DNA of 64,000 nucleotides from Pseudarthrobacter equi (GCF_900105535.1 NZ_LT629779.1:1240001-1304000), one strand, 5' to 3'; positions 24,271 through 34,547 are shown, numbered from the stretch's first letter. Numbers and translations are program-made. Notes: a model not told the origin generated them from the letters alone.

Positions 24271-26439
24271 ATGTCGGTGAAGAGTGCCAAAGACACGGCC
24301 AGGGCTGCAGGCGGCCGGAATGGGACCGAACCACGCCGAACCGATTCTGCCGCCCGCATCGCGGCGCTGGAACCGGCCAGCATCCGGAACATCGCCCTGA
24401 TCGGGCACTCCGGGGCCGGCAAGACCCTGCTGATTGAAGCACTTCTTGCTGCCAACGGCATGATCACCCGCAAAGGCTCCATAGCCGAGGGGACCACGGT
24501 AGGCGACTCCGATCCCGCTGCGGTCCACCAGCAACGGTCCGTCACGCTCTCCCTGGTGCCCCTCCTGCTGGACGAAACCAAGGTCAACCTGCTGGACACA
24601 CCCGGCTACCCCGACTTCATCGGGGAAATGCGGGCGGGCCTCCGCGCAGCGGACGCCGCCCTTTTTGTTGTTTCAGCCGTCGACGGAATTGATGCCACCA
24701 CCACCGCGCTGTGGTCGGAGTGCGCGCACCGAAGGCTTCCGCGCGCAGTGGTGATCACCCGGCTGGACCACCCGAGGGCGGATTACGACGGCGTCCTCGC
24801 GGAGTGCCGGAAGGCATTCGGCGACGCCGTCCTCCCGCTCTACGTCCCGGTTGGTTCCGGCGGCGAACGTACCGGCCTGCTGGGACTGCTGTCCGGAACG
24901 GTCACGGACTACACCCCGGGGGAAAGCCCTTCCGACCGGGACGCACCCGCCGATGACACAGCGGCTGCGGCCGAGGCCCGCGGAGAGCTCATCGAGGGCA
25001 TCATCGCCGAAAGCGAAGACGAAACCCTGATGGAGCGCTACCTGTCCGGCGAGGACATCGATACAGGCGTGCTGATCGAAGACCTGGAGACCGCCGTGGC
25101 CCGTGGTTCGTTCCATCCGGTCATCCCCACTTCCGCGGTCACCGGCCTGGGAACGTCGGAACTGCTGGACATGCTGGTGCGCGCGTTTCCCCCGCCCACT
25201 GAGGCGGGCGTTCCGGAGGCGACAGACCTGGAGGGCCGGCACGGCAGGTCCCTGGGCTGCGACCCGTCGGGGCCGTTGGCCGCCGAAGTGGTGCGAACCT
25301 CCAACGATCCCTTCCTGGGCCGGATCTGCCTGGTGCGCGTGTTCTCGGGAACCCTGCGCGAGGACTCGCCGGTGCACGTCGGCGGGCACGGCCTGGCGGA
25401 CCGGGGGCACCAGGACCACGACACCGATGAACGCGTCACGCACCTGTACTCGCCGCTGGGAGCCACCCTGCGGCCGGTGCCGTACTGCGTGGCGGGGGAC
25501 CTGTGCGCCCTGGCCAAGCTGGGGAGCGCCGAAACCGGTGACACCATCTCATCCCGGGACGATCCGCTCATGCTCGCCACCTGGGAGATGCCCGAACCGC
25601 TCCTTCCCGTGGCCGTGGAAGCCGATTCCCGCAGCGACGAGGATGCCCTGGCCCGGAGCCTGGGGAAAATCGCCGCCGGTGACCCCACTATGCGGGTGGA
25701 ACGCAACGCTGAAACGCACCAGCTGGTCCTGTGGTGCATGGGGGAGGCGCATGCCGACGTCGTGATGGACAGGCTCCGTGAGCAGGGCGTGAAGCTGCAC
25801 CCCGTGGACGTGGTGACACCGCTGCGGGAAACCTTCGCGGGCCCGGCCACCGGGCACGGACGCCACGTCAAGCAATCCGGGGGCCACGGGCAGTACGCCG
25901 TGTGCGACATCGAAGTGGAGCCGCTGGACCGGGGCGCCGGCTTCGAATTCGTGGACAAGACGGTGGGCGGTGTCATCCCGGGGACGTTTATCCCTTCCGT
26001 GGAGAAGGGGGTCCGTGCGCAGATGGAGAAGGGTGTATCCGCAGGGTTCCCCGTGGTGGACGTGCGCGTGCGGCTGGTGGGCGGCAAGGCCCACAGCGTC
26101 GATTCGTCCGACGCCGCGTTCCAGGCTGCCGGTGCCCTGGCCCTGCGGGAGGCGGCTGCGGCAGGCAGGATCCAGCTCCTTGAGCCGGTCTCGGCCGTCA
26201 GCATCACCGTGGCGGACGAGCACGTGGGACCCGTCATGAGCGACCTCTCCGGCCGCCGGGGCCGGCTGACCGGCACGACGTCGTCGGGCGGGGGACTCAC
26301 TGACATCAGCGCCGAAGTGCCGGACCAGGAACTGCTGCGCTACGCCGTCGAACTCCGCGCCCTCACCGCCGGTACGGGCCGTTTCAGCCGCAGCTACCTG
26401 CGCCACGACCCCGTGCCGCCCGGCTTCAGCCCCACCTGA
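24271..26439 (+). CDS. EF-G-like translational GTPase (EF-G2 family)
   Basis: A 722-residue paralogue of elongation factor G. G1 is GHSGAGKT (about residue 41), G3 is DTPGYPDF, and G4 is degenerate: ITRLD replaces the usual NKxD, so nucleotide preference may be altered. Domain IV (KQSGGHGQYAVCDIEVEP, GGVIPGTFIPSVEKGV) and the C-terminal fold are present. The canonical EF-G gene is expected elsewhere near the ribosomal protein genes. Related mycobacterial FusA2 proteins lack a firm function. The start ATG 24271 has GGAGG five bases upstream; the open frame extends further back but overlaps the ChaB gene. The MFS gene follows after 11 bases, so they are likely co-transcribed. Confidence 0.88.
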   Translation: MSVKSAKDTARAAGGRNGTEPRRTDSAARIAALEPASIRNIALIGHSGAGKTLLIEALLAANGMITRKGSIAEGTTVGDSDPAAVHQQRSVTLSLVPLLLDETKVNLLDTPGYPDFIGEMRAGLRAADAALFVVSAVDGIDATTTALWSECAHRRLPRAVVITRLDHPRADYDGVLAECRKAFGDAVLPLYVPVGSGGERTGLLGLLSGTVTDYTPGESPSDRDAPADDTAAAAEARGELIEGIIAESEDETLMERYLSGEDIDTGVLIEDLETAVARGSFHPVIPTSAVTGLGTSELLDMLVRAFPPPTEAGVPEATDLEGRHGRSLGCDPSGPLAAEVVRTSNDPFLGRICLVRVFSGTLREDSPVHVGGHGLADRGHQDHDTDERVTHLYSPLGATLRPVPYCVAGDLCALAKLGSAETGDTISSRDDPLMLATWEMPEPLLPVAVEADSRSDEDALARSLGKIAAGDPTMRVERNAETHQLVLWCMGEAHADVVMDRLREQGVKLHPVDVVTPLRETFAGPATGHGRHVKQSGGHGQYAVCDIEVEPLDRGAGFEFVDKTVGGVIPGTFIPSVEKGVRAQMEKGVSAGFPVVDVRVRLVGGKAHSVDSSDAAFQAAGALALREAAAAGRIQLLEPVSAVSITVADEHVGPVMSDLSGRRGRLTGTTSSGGGLTDISAEVPDQELLRYAVELRALTAGTGRFSRSYLRHDPVPPGFSPT

Positions 26440-26450
26440 ACCGGGCCCTG

Positions 26451-27716
26451 ATGAATCCGGCCGCCCGCAAGATCCAGAGCGTCTACCTGGTGCTGACGCT
26501 CGGGAACACCCTTGCGGCGTCCTTCATCTGGGGGATCAACACGCTGTTCCTGCTCGACGCCGGCCTGAGCAACCTGGAAGCCTTCGCCGCCAACGCTTTC
26601 TTCACTGCAGGCATGGTGCTGTTCGAGGTCCCCACCGGGGTAGTGGCAGACAGCTGGGGCCGCCGCGCTTCGTTCCTCCTGGGAACCGTGACTCTCGCCG
26701 GCTCCACGTTCCTCTACTACCTGCTGTGGCAGTACTCAGCGCCGTTCTGGTGGTGGGCCGCAGTCTCCGTGCTGCTCGGCCTGGGATTCACCTTCTTCTC
26801 CGGCGCGGTGGAAGCCTGGCTGGTGGATGCGCTGCAGTACTCCGGCTACGACGGCACCCTCGAGGTGGTGCTGGGCCGGGGCCAGATGGTGTCCGGGGTC
26901 GCGATGCTGGCGGGATCCGTTGCCGGCGGCGTCATCGCGCAGGCCACCAACCTGGGCGTGCCCTTCCTGCTGCGGGTAGCAGTGCTGATGGCCATGTTCG
27001 TTGTGGCCTTCCTGCTCATGCACGACGTCGGATTCACCCCTGAGCGCTCGGCCCGCCCCCTCGCCGCCACCCGCGCCGTCCTCAAGGCTTCCGTGGACGG
27101 CGGGCTCCGCCATCCGCCCGTCCGGTACATCATGCTGGCCGCCCCGTTCACGCAGGGCGTGGGCATCTACGTGTTCTACGCCCTGCAGCCGTACCTCCTG
27201 CAGCTCTTCGGGGATCCCCGCGCCTACGCCGTGGCCGGGCTTGCCGCTGCCATTGTGGCCGGGGCCGACGTGGTGGGCGGATGGATGGCGCCGCGGGTCA
27301 GGAAACTGGTCCACCGGCGGACCACGGTGCTGATCGTCAGCAACGTGGCCAGCGCACTGATCCTCGTGGCGCTCTTGTTCACCACCACGTTCTGGCTGGC
27401 CCTGGCGCTGCTCATGCTGTGGGGGATGGTGGGTTCGGCTGGTATCCCGGTCCGCCAGGCGTACCTGAATGACATGATCCCCTCCAAGCAGCGGGCAACG
27501 GTGCTCAGCTTCGACTCCCTCATGGGTTCCAGCGGTGGAGTGGTGGTACAGCCCTCGCTGGGACGGGCCGCGGACCTTTACGGGTACCCGGCCTCCCTCG
27601 CCGTGAGCGGGGCCGTGCAGCTGCTGGCCGCACCCTTCATCCTGATGAGCCGGCGCCAGCGCTCGCCGGCAGACACCGCCACGGAGCTGGCTGCCCCTGA
27701 GGAATCGACGGGGTGA
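26451..27716 (+). CDS. MFS transporter
   Basis: A 421-residue membrane protein with about twelve hydrophobic segments. The MFS loop 2-3 signature appears as GVVADSWGRRASFLLG near residue 65, and the second half has a weaker counterpart. Such carriers export drugs or metabolites; the substrate cannot be named. The start ATG lies 11 bases after the EF-G-like stop, with a weak site (CCGGGCCCTG) ahead. It ends at a bidirectional terminator shared with the convergent mmsB gene. Confidence 0.85.
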   Translation: MNPAARKIQSVYLVLTLGNTLAASFIWGINTLFLLDAGLSNLEAFAANAFFTAGMVLFEVPTGVVADSWGRRASFLLGTVTLAGSTFLYYLLWQYSAPFWWWAAVSVLLGLGFTFFSGAVEAWLVDALQYSGYDGTLEVVLGRGQMVSGVAMLAGSVAGGVIAQATNLGVPFLLRVAVLMAMFVVAFLLMHDVGFTPERSARPLAATRAVLKASVDGGLRHPPVRYIMLAAPFTQGVGIYVFYALQPYLLQLFGDPRAYAVAGLAAAIVAGADVVGGWMAPRVRKLVHRRTTVLIVSNVASALILVALLFTTTFWLALALLMLWGMVGSAGIPVRQAYLNDMIPSKQRATVLSFDSLMGSSGGVVVQPSLGRAADLYGYPASLAVSGAVQLLAAPFILMSRRQRSPADTATELAAPEESTG

Positions 27717-27735
27717 GCCGGTGCCGCACGGAAAA

Positions 27736-27773
27736 GCCCCCGTTGCCTGGACATGGTCCAGGTCAACGGGGGC
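27736..27773. terminator. Bidirectional terminator between MFS gene and mmsB
   Basis: A long near-perfect hairpin: GCCCCCGTTG plus CCTGGAC on the left pair with GTCCAGG and CAACGGGGGC on the right, with one bulged base and a 3-base loop. CTTCCTTT follows on the plus side and AAAAG precedes on the other side, so it can serve both converging genes. Confidence 0.85.
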
Positions 27774-27802
27774 CTTCCTTTCGTACAGGTCTGCAGCGAG
27801 TG

Positions 27803-29083
27803 CTACTGGAGGCCTGCCTTCACAGTTTCGTTGGAAGCCGGAGCCGGCTTTTCCTCTGCGGGCGGCGGACTGGTCTTCAGCTTGAAGCGCTTTCCAATGC
27901 CGCCGCCGCCACCGCTGCGGTTCTTGTTGAAGATGTCGAACCCGACGGCGACAAGAAGCACCAGGCCCTTGATGAGCTGCTGGTAGTCGGTGCCAAGGCC
28001 CAGGATGGACATGCCGTTGTTCAGGACGCCCATGATCAGGCCACCGATCATGGCCCCGGCCACGGTTCCGATACCGCCGGTGACAGCGGCGCCGCCAATA
28101 AATGCTGCGGCGATGGAGTCGAGTTCGAAGCCGGTTCCGCCGGCCGGCTGTGCCGAGTTGAGGCGGGCAGTGAAGACGAGGCCGGCCAGTGCGGCAAGAA
28201 CACCCATGTTCACGAAGAGGCGGAAGGTAACGGCTTTGGTCTTGATGCCGGAAAGCTCAGCCGCGTGAAGGTTCCCGCCGATGGCGTAGGTGTGCCGCCC
28301 GAAGACGCTGTTGTTCATGAGGGCGGTGTAGGCGATCACCAGTGCGGCCAGGACCACCAGGACGATCGGCGTGCCCCGGTAGGACGCCAGCAGGAAGGTG
28401 ATGATGAGCATGAGCAGCGCAGTGAACGCGGTCTTGATGATGAACCAGACCAGGGGTTCGCTCTCGAGATCGAACTTCCGGCGGATCCTGCGCTCCTTGA
28501 AAGCCTGGATCAGCAGGGCAACAGTGGCACCGACACCCAGGATGACGGTGAGCCATTCGAGCACGGAGGTACCCCCGGAGATGTCCGGAAGGAAGCCTCC
28601 GCCCAGGGCCCGCAGCTCCGCGGGGAAGGGGGTGATCTGCTGGTTCCTCAGGGTGATGAGGGTCAGCCCCCTGAAGATCAGCATGCCCGCCAGCGTGACG
28701 ATGAAGGCCGGAATCCCCACGTAGGCGATCCAGTATCCCTGCCAGGCGCCCACCAAGGCGCCAACCAGGAGGCAGGCGGGGATGGCGGCCCACCATGGCC
28801 AGCCCCAGTGCACGATCATGACGCCTGCGACGGCGCCGATGAATCCGGCCACCGAGCCCACGGAAAGGTCGATGTGTCCGGCGATGATCACCATCACCAT
28901 GCCGATGGCAAGGATGAGGATGTAGCTGTTCTGGACCACCAGGTTGGTGACGTTCTGGGGTTGCAGCAGGATCCCGCCTGTAAGCCCCTGGAAGAGCAGG
29001 ACGATCAGGATCAGGGCAACGAAAATGCCAACCTGGCGGAGGCGGCTTGTGAGGAATCCGAGCGATTCTCGTAGGGCGGACAT
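27803..29083 (-). CDS. mmsB: Monosaccharide ABC transporter permease MmsB (GguB type)
   Basis: A 426-residue membrane permease of the CUT2 class, forming the channel of the importer encoded with MmsA and ChvE. Many hydrophobic segments are visible, with the CUT2 hallmark GHIDLSVGSVAGFIGAV near residue 70 and YVGIPAFIVTLAGMLIFRGL. It is longer than RbsC-type permeases because of an insert around residues 150-230, a feature of MmsB/GguB/XylH. The C-terminal tail is cytoplasmic and charged (RSGGGGGIGKRFKLK). It lies four bases after mmsA. Confidence 0.93.
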   Translation of the reverse strand: MSALRESLGFLTSRLRQVGIFVALILIVLLFQGLTGGILLQPQNVTNLVVQNSYILILAIGMVMVIIAGHIDLSVGSVAGFIGAVAGVMIVHWGWPWWAAIPACLLVGALVGAWQGYWIAYVGIPAFIVTLAGMLIFRGLTLITLRNQQITPFPAELRALGGGFLPDISGGTSVLEWLTVILGVGATVALLIQAFKERRIRRKFDLESEPLVWFIIKTAFTALLMLIITFLLASYRGTPIVLVVLAALVIAYTALMNNSVFGRHTYAIGGNLHAAELSGIKTKAVTFRLFVNMGVLAALAGLVFTARLNSAQPAGGTGFELDSIAAAFIGGAAVTGGIGTVAGAMIGGLIMGVLNNGMSILGLGTDYQQLIKGLVLLVAVGFDIFNKNRSGGGGGIGKRFKLKTSPPPAEEKPAPASNETVKAGLQ

Positions 29084-29087
29084 TTCG

Positions 29088-30617
29088 CTATTCCTTCTCT
29101 TTGGTCATGTAGTGCATCAGGGTTTCCTGGGTCGCTTCTGCAATGGGCACTTCGCCGGTGATATGGCCGGCCGCGAGGGTATAGATGCGGTCGCAGATGC
29201 CCAGCAGTTCGGGAAGTTCTGAGGAAATCACAATGACTGCTTTTCCTTCGGCCGCGAGTTTGGCAATGATCGTGTAGATCTCGTACTTGGCGCCGACGTC
29301 GATCCCGCGGGTAGGTTCATCGAGGATGAGCACATCGGGGTCGGAGAACATCCATTTGCTCAGCACTACCTTCTGCTGGTTTCCACCGGACAGCTTGCCG
29401 GTGATGGCGGCCACGGAGGGAGCCTTGATGTTCATGCTCTTGCGGTAGCCGTTGGCCACCACGGTCTCCTGGTTCTTGTCCACGAAGCCGCGCTTGGCGA
29501 GCTTGCGCAGTGCAGCCAGGGAGATGTTCCGTTTGATGTCCTCGATGAGGTTCAGACCGTAGTGCTTCCGGTCCTCGGTGGCGTACGCGATGCCGTGCCG
29601 GATGGCGTCAGACACCGTGGAGGTGTTGATTTCCTCGCCGTATTTGTAGACCTTGCCGGAGACGGTGGTTCCATAGGTCCGGCCGAAGACGCTCATGGCA
29701 AGTTCGGTGCGGCCGGCGCCCATGAGGCCCGCCAGCCCTACCACTTCGCCCTTCCTGACGTGCAGATTTGCGTTGCGGACCACCATGCGGCTGTGATCCT
29801 GGGGGTGGCGAACGGACCAGTCCTCGATCCTCAGGACCTCGTCGCCGATGTTGGGCTCACGTTCCGGGTACAGGCTCTCCAGGTCACGGCCCACCATGCC
29901 GCGGATAATCCGCTCCTGGGTGATCTGGCCTTCGTCGAGCCGCAGGGTTTCGATGGTCTTACCGTCCCGGATGATGGTAACGGCGTCAGCCACTTTCCGG
30001 ATCTCGTTGAGTTTGTGGCTGATGATGATGCTGGTGACGCCCTGGCCCTTCAAGTGGAGGATCAAGTCCAGCAGATGGCCGGAATCCTCGTCGTTGAGAG
30101 CGGCGGTGGGCTCGTCAAGGATCAGCAGCTTCACTTCCTTGGAGAGGGCCTTGGCGATTTCAACCAGCTGCTGCTTGCCAACGCTGATGTGCTGCACGGG
30201 GGTGACAGGATTTTCGTCCAGGCCCACACGGGCCAGCAGCTTTGCTGCCTCAAGGTTGGTCTTGCGCCAATCCACCCAGCCGTTGGTGGCCTGTTCGTTA
30301 CCCAGGTAGATGTTCTCGGCTATGGACAGGAACGGGCTCAGGGCCAGTTCCTGGTGGATGATGACAATTCCGCGCTTCTCGCTGTCCGAGATGCTGGAGA
30401 AGTTGCAGGGTTCGTTTTCGAAGAGGATCTCCCCGTCGAAGGTGTTGTGAGGATAGACGCCGGACAACACTTTCATGAGCGTTGACTTCCCGGCTCCGTT
30501 TTCACCGCAGATGGCGTGGACCTCGCCACGGTTCACGTCCAGGGTGACGTCCTGCAGCGCTTTCACGCCCGGGAACGTCTTGGTGATTCCTCGCATTTGA
30601 AGAATGGGTGTGTTCAT
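29088..30617 (-). CDS. mmsA: Monosaccharide ABC transporter ATPase MmsA (GguA type)
   Basis: A 509-residue duplicated ATPase of a CUT2 sugar importer. The N-terminal half has a full Walker A ([10 protein letters not shown]), signature-like [14 protein letters not shown], and Walker [12 protein letters not shown]. The C-terminal half has the usual degenerate Walker A (GLMGAGRTE), an intact signature LSGGNQQKV and Walker [13 protein letters not shown]. Start: ATG 30617 ([10 protein letters not shown]) with GGGAA eight bases upstream; the open frame continues 31 codons further but without matching family sequence. Second gene of chvE-mmsA-mmsB. Confidence 0.94.
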   Translation of the reverse strand: MNTPILQMRGITKTFPGVKALQDVTLDVNRGEVHAICGENGAGKSTLMKVLSGVYPHNTFDGEILFENEPCNFSSISDSEKRGIVIIHQELALSPFLSIAENIYLGNEQATNGWVDWRKTNLEAAKLLARVGLDENPVTPVQHISVGKQQLVEIAKALSKEVKLLILDEPTAALNDEDSGHLLDLILHLKGQGVTSIIISHKLNEIRKVADAVTIIRDGKTIETLRLDEGQITQERIIRGMVGRDLESLYPEREPNIGDEVLRIEDWSVRHPQDHSRMVVRNANLHVRKGEVVGLAGLMGAGRTELAMSVFGRTYGTTVSGKVYKYGEEINTSTVSDAIRHGIAYATEDRKHYGLNLIEDIKRNISLAALRKLAKRGFVDKNQETVVANGYRKSMNIKAPSVAAITGKLSGGNQQKVVLSKWMFSDPDVLILDEPTRGIDVGAKYEIYTIIAKLAAEGKAVIVISSELPELLGICDRIYTLAAGHITGEVPIAEATQETLMHYMTKEKE

Positions 30618-30726
30618 CGTCAATTCCCACTGACTGGTCGAAAGGTTGGCCGTCCTGCTGCTGCAGAAGGCTGCGGGAGGAAGCTGTGGCCGGACTCCGG
30701 GTCCGGCCACAGCCGCCGGACGCTGA

Positions 30727-31857
30727 CTACTTGACGTCGGAGTCCTTGTAGTAACCCGAGTCGATCAGTTCCTTCTTGTAGTTGTCCTTGGTGATGATGA
30801 CGGACTTCAGCAGGAAGGCAGGGACCACCTTGACCTTGTTGTCGTAGGTCTTGGTGTCGTTGGTTTCCGGCTCCTGGCCCTTGAGGACGGCGTCGACCAT
30901 CTTGACGGCCTGGGCGCCGAGCTGCCGCGTGTCCTTGAAGATTGTGGAGTACTGCTCACCGGCGACGATGGACTTCACGGAACCCTTTTCGGCGTCCTGG
31001 CCGGTGACTACGGGGAGGCTTCCCTTGGCGTAGCCGCCGGTGCTGGTGAGGGCCGAGATGATGCCGATGGACAGGCCGTCGTAAGGGGACAGGACGCCGT
31101 TCAGCTTGGTGCCGGAGCTGTAGGCGGAGGTGATGATGTCCTCCATGCGCTTCTGGGCAACGGGCGCCTGCCAGCGGAGGATCGCTGCCTGCTCAAACTT
31201 GGTCTGGCCGCTGGGGACCTTGAGGGTGCCTGCATCCAGGTACGGCTTGAGGGTGTCCATGGCGCCGGTCCAGAAGAAGTTGGCGTTGTTGTCGTCGGGG
31301 CTGCCCGCGAAAAGCTCGATGTTGAACGGACCCTTGCCGTCCACCTTCTTGCCGCTGGCATCGACCAGGCCCAGGCCGGTCAGCAGCGAAGTGGCCTGCT
31401 GGACGCCGACAGTGTAGTTGTCGAACGTGGTGTAGTAGTCCACGTTGGGCGTGCCGTTGATAAGGCGGTCATACGCGATGACCTTGACGTTCTGCTCCTT
31501 GGCCTTGGCCAGGACGTCGGTCAGGGTAGTGCCGTCAATGGCGGCAACGATCAGGGCCTTGGCGCCCTTGGTCAGCATGTTTTCGATCTGCGACACCTGG
31601 GTGGGGATGTCGTCATTGGCAAACTGGAGGTCCGTCTTGTAGCCGAGGTCCTTCAGGGACTTTTCGACGTTGGCGCCATCTGCAATCCAGCGTTCGGAGG
31701 TCTGCGTAGGCATCGAGATGCCGACCAGTGAATCACTGGGGTTGGCCGCAGCACCGCTGGATTCGCTGGTTCCGCCGCGGGAGCCGCAACCGGTAGCACC
31801 CACCGTCAGGGCGAGGACAAGGGCCACCGCGCCCATCAGTTTTTTGATTCTCACCAT
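30727..31857 (-). CDS. chvE: Sugar-binding lipoprotein of the MmsAB importer (ChvE type)
   Basis: A 376-residue type-1 periplasmic-binding protein that captures a monosaccharide outside the membrane. The lipoprotein signal peptide ends at C24 (LTVGATGC). [16 protein letters not shown] and [12 protein letters not shown] are typical of ChvE, which binds arabinose, galactose, glucose or xylose in relatives; the araD-araA genes next door suggest L-arabinose. ATG 31857 follows a strong GGAAGGAG. The reading frame extends far upstream on this strand but crosses the araD region and is not coding there. The promoter at 31951-31979 carries a LacI-type operator. Confidence 0.94.
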   Translation of the reverse strand: MVRIKKLMGAVALVLALTVGATGCGSRGGTSESSGAAANPSDSLVGISMPTQTSERWIADGANVEKSLKDLGYKTDLQFANDDIPTQVSQIENMLTKGAKALIVAAIDGTTLTDVLAKAKEQNVKVIAYDRLINGTPNVDYYTTFDNYTVGVQQATSLLTGLGLVDASGKKVDGKGPFNIELFAGSPDDNNANFFWTGAMDTLKPYLDAGTLKVPSGQTKFEQAAILRWQAPVAQKRMEDIITSAYSSGTKLNGVLSPYDGLSIGIISALTSTGGYAKGSLPVVTGQDAEKGSVKSIVAGEQYSTIFKDTRQLGAQAVKMVDAVLKGQEPETNDTKTYDNKVKVVPAFLLKSVIITKDNYKKELIDSGYYKDSDVK

Positions 31858-31950
31858 TATCTCCTTCCGCGGCAGCACTGCCACGAAGTGTTGTTGGATC
31901 AGGCAGCACCCGTGCTGCCGGTCCTGGCCACATTGTTGATGTGTCGGTTC

Positions 31951-31979
31951 AATATAGACCCATTTGTGAACGCTAACAA
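31951..31979 (-). promoter_or_regulatory. Promoter of the chvE-mmsA-mmsB operon
   Basis: On the minus strand TTGTTA (31979-31974), a 17-base spacer and TATATT (31956-31951). The -35 lies inside the operator at 31965-31978, so repressor binding would block RNA polymerase. Confidence 0.6.
31965..31978. promoter_or_regulatory. LacI-type operator 1
   Basis: TGTGAACGCTAACA, an imperfect palindrome with a central CG as in LacI-family operators. The exact inverse is found at 32031-32044. Probably bound by the LacI-family regulator encoded at 34548. Confidence 0.7.
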
Positions 31980-32017
31980 GAGACCGGAGCGGGAATTTCG
32001 GAAACCTTTCGGCTCCG

Positions 32018-32046
32018 TTGACTTCTACTTTGTTAGCGTTCACACT
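32018..32046 (+). promoter_or_regulatory. Promoter of the araD-araA-lacI operon
   Basis: TTGACT (32018-32023), a 17-base spacer and a weak CACACT (32041-32046). Operator 2 fills most of the spacer and reaches into the -10. Confidence 0.5.
32031..32044. promoter_or_regulatory. LacI-type operator 2
   Basis: TGTTAGCGTTCACA, the exact reverse complement of operator 1, 66 bases away centre to centre. One flanking base on each side is also shared (TTGTTAGCGTTCACA). Confidence 0.7.
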
Positions 32047-32256
32047 TGCTGCAACACTTAGCACTACCCGACCCCCTACAGAACCCGGTAATGAGGCGCT
32101 GCCTCCCGGACGGAGGCACCACATGCCAGATTCGTTGTTCCCTTCCAGCCCCGGGCCCGGCCACCGCGATGACGGGACGATCTCCGGCGTCCGGCGCCCA
32201 ATCCCGGGGACCACGCCGTCGGCCGCTGTGTCCGAAGCTCCCGTGGAGATGTCCGC

Positions 32257-32973
32257 ATGAGCGCCGGAGCAGGAATCCTGGAGACCATTGCCCGGGTCCG
32301 GCAGGAAGTGTGCTCGCTGCATGCCGAACTGACCCGGTATGAACTGGTGGTGTGGACCGCCGGCAACGTCTCGGCCCGCGTGCCCGGAACGGACCTTATG
32401 GTCATCAAGCCCTCCGGCGTCGCCTACCAGGACCTGACCCCGGAGCAGATGATCGTCACTGACCTGCACGGCACTCCCGTACGGGGCACCAATGTCGGGG
32501 CCGGAGGCACCGTCGATTGGGGCAATCCGCCGTTGTCGCCCTCGTCCGACACGGCGGCGCACGCCTACGTGTACCGGCACATGCCTGAAGTGGGCGGCGT
32601 GGTGCACACGCACTCCACCTACGCCACCGCCTGGGCTGCACGGGGTGAGGCCATTCCGTGCGTGTTGACCATGATGGGTGATGAATTCGGCGGATCCATC
32701 CCGGTGGGACCGTTCGCCCTGATCGGTGACGACTCGATCGGCCACGGCATCGTGGAGACGCTGAAGAACTCCAATTCCCCGGCAGTCCTCATGCAGAACC
32801 ACGGCCCGTTCACTATCGGCAAGGACGCCAAGTCTGCGGTGAAGGCTGCTGTGATGTGCGAGGAAGTGGCCCGCACGGTGCACATCGCCCGGCAGCTCGG
32901 TGACCCGTTGCCCATCGACCAGGGCCACATCGACTCCCTTTACGCCCGCTACCAGAACGTCTACGGCCAGTAA
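32257..32973 (+). CDS. araD: L-ribulose-5-phosphate 4-epimerase AraD
   Basis: Converts L-ribulose-5-phosphate to D-xylulose-5-phosphate for the pentose phosphate pathway (EC 5.1.3.4). A 238-residue class II aldolase-fold protein with GNVSAR, KPSGV, the zinc-ligand motif HTHS ([13 protein letters not shown]) and [10 protein letters not shown]. The start ATG 32257 has GGAG eight bases upstream. First clear gene of araD-araA-lacI; in related actinobacteria araB usually comes ahead of araD, and here it is missing. Confidence 0.94.
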   Translation: MSAGAGILETIARVRQEVCSLHAELTRYELVVWTAGNVSARVPGTDLMVIKPSGVAYQDLTPEQMIVTDLHGTPVRGTNVGAGGTVDWGNPPLSPSSDTAAHAYVYRHMPEVGGVVHTHSTYATAWAARGEAIPCVLTMMGDEFGGSIPVGPFALIGDDSIGHGIVETLKNSNSPAVLMQNHGPFTIGKDAKSAVKAAVMCEEVARTVHIARQLGDPLPIDQGHIDSLYARYQNVYGQ

Positions 32974-33008
32974 CGCCTGTAGCCGCCAAGAACTTTCCAG
33001 GAGAACCC

Positions 33009-34529
33009 ATGAGTACCGCAGCAAACACTTCCCTTGACGGCTATGAGGTCTGGTTCCTCACCGGCAGCCAGCACCTGTACGGCGAGGAGGTCCTCAAGCA
33101 GGTGGCCGCCCAGTCGCAGGAGATCGCCAACCGGCTCAACGCCTCCTCCGAGGTCCCGGTACGGATCGTGTGGAAGCCGGTCCTGACCGATTCCGATGCC
33201 ATCCGCCGCACCGCGCTGGAGGCCAACTCGGACGATTCGGTCATCGGCGTGACGGCGTGGATGCACACGTTCAGCCCGGCCAAGATGTGGATCCAGGGCC
33301 TGGACCTGCTCCGCAAGCCGCTGTTGCACCTGCACACGCAGGCCAACCGTGACCTGCCCTGGGCGGATATCGACTTTGATTTCATGAACCTGAACCAGGC
33401 CGCACACGGCGACCGCGAGTTCGGCTACATCCAGTCCCGGCTGGGCATCGCCCGGAAGACCGTCGTCGGGCACGTCTCCAACCCCGAGGTGGCGCGGCAG
33501 GTGGGTTCGTGGCAGCGCGCCGCCGCGGGCTGGGCCGCTGTCCGGACCCTGAAGCTGACCCGCTTCGGCGACAACATGCGCAACGTTGCCGTCACCGAAG
33601 GTGACAAGACGGAGGCCGAGCTGCGTTTCGGCGTCGCGGTCAACACCTGGTCCGTGAACGAACTCGCCGACGCCGTGCACGGCGCTCCGGAGTCCGACGT
33701 CGACGCCCTCGTTGCCGAGTACGAGGACCTTTACGAGGTGGTGCCGGAGCTCCGCAAAGGCGCGGACCGGCACGACTCGCTGAGGTACGGCGCCCGCATC
33801 GAACTCGGCCTGCGCAGTTTCCTCGAAGCCAACGGGTCCGCCGCGTTCACCACCTCCTTCGAGGACCTTGGCGCACTGCGCCAGCTCCCGGGCCTGGCCG
33901 TGCAGCGGCTGATGGCTGCCGGCTACGGCTTCGGTGCCGAAGGCGACTGGAAAACGGCCATCCTGGTCCGCGCCGCGAAGGTGATGGGCGGGGACCTGCC
34001 CGGCGGTGCGTCCCTGATGGAGGACTACACGTACCACCTGGAACCCGGCGCGGAGAAGATCCTCGGCGCGCACATGCTGGAAGTGTGCCCCTCCCTGACT
34101 GCGTCGAAGCCGCGGCTGGAAATCCACCCGCTCGGCATCGGCGGCAAGGAAGACCCCGTGCGGCTGGTCTTCGACGCCGACGCCTCCCCGGGCGTCGTCG
34201 TCGCGCTGTCCGACATGCGGGACCGTTTCCGCCTGGTGGCCAACGCCGTGGACGTGGTCCCGCTGGACCAGCCGCTGCCCAACCTGCCGGTGGCCCGCGC
34301 GCTCTGGGAGCCCAAGCCGGACTTCGCCACGTCCGCCGCCGCCTGGCTCACCGCCGGCGCCGCACACCACACGGTCCTGTCCACCCAGGTGGGCATGGAC
34401 GTGTTCGAGGACTTCGCCGAGATCGCCAAGACTGAACTGCTCACCATCGACGAAGACACCACCATCCGCCAGTTGAAGAAGGACCTGAACTGGAACGCCG
34501 CCTACTACAAACTGGCCGGCGGGATCTGA
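33009..34529 (+). CDS. araA: L-arabinose isomerase AraA
   Basis: Isomerises L-arabinose to L-ribulose (EC 5.3.1.4). 506 residues, the family length. The N-terminus reads [14 protein letters not shown], followed by [14 protein letters not shown] and LLHLHTQ; metal-site regions [11 protein letters not shown] and [11 protein letters not shown] carry the conserved Glu and His. The ribosome-binding site is AGGAG with six to seven bases before ATG 33009. It lies 35 bases after araD in the same operon. Confidence 0.97.
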   Translation: MSTAANTSLDGYEVWFLTGSQHLYGEEVLKQVAAQSQEIANRLNASSEVPVRIVWKPVLTDSDAIRRTALEANSDDSVIGVTAWMHTFSPAKMWIQGLDLLRKPLLHLHTQANRDLPWADIDFDFMNLNQAAHGDREFGYIQSRLGIARKTVVGHVSNPEVARQVGSWQRAAAGWAAVRTLKLTRFGDNMRNVAVTEGDKTEAELRFGVAVNTWSVNELADAVHGAPESDVDALVAEYEDLYEVVPELRKGADRHDSLRYGARIELGLRSFLEANGSAAFTTSFEDLGALRQLPGLAVQRLMAAGYGFGAEGDWKTAILVRAAKVMGGDLPGGASLMEDYTYHLEPGAEKILGAHMLEVCPSLTASKPRLEIHPLGIGGKEDPVRLVFDADASPGVVVALSDMRDRFRLVANAVDVVPLDQPLPNLPVARALWEPKPDFATSAAAWLTAGAAHHTVLSTQVGMDVFEDFAEIAKTELLTIDEDTTIRQLKKDLNWNAAYYKLAGGI

Positions 34530-34547
34530 TCCGGTGGCACGGCTCAG

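Larger units (their letters stand above)
31858..32256. other. Divergent regulatory region between chvE and araD
   Basis: About 400 bases holding two divergent promoters and two identical operators (separate entries). From 32045 to 32256 lies an untranslated leader or remnant. A 45-codon open frame (ATG 32123) ends in TGA overlapping the araD ATG by ATGA at 32257, but its product ([17 protein letters not shown]...) is low-complexity and I recognise nothing in it. No ribulokinase (araB) sequence is visible. Confidence 0.6.

Noticed and set aside
30727-33024. A 765-codon minus-strand frame including chvE
   Set aside because: Only 30727-31857 codes for a recognisable protein; the upstream part is antisense to araD and runs through the promoter region.
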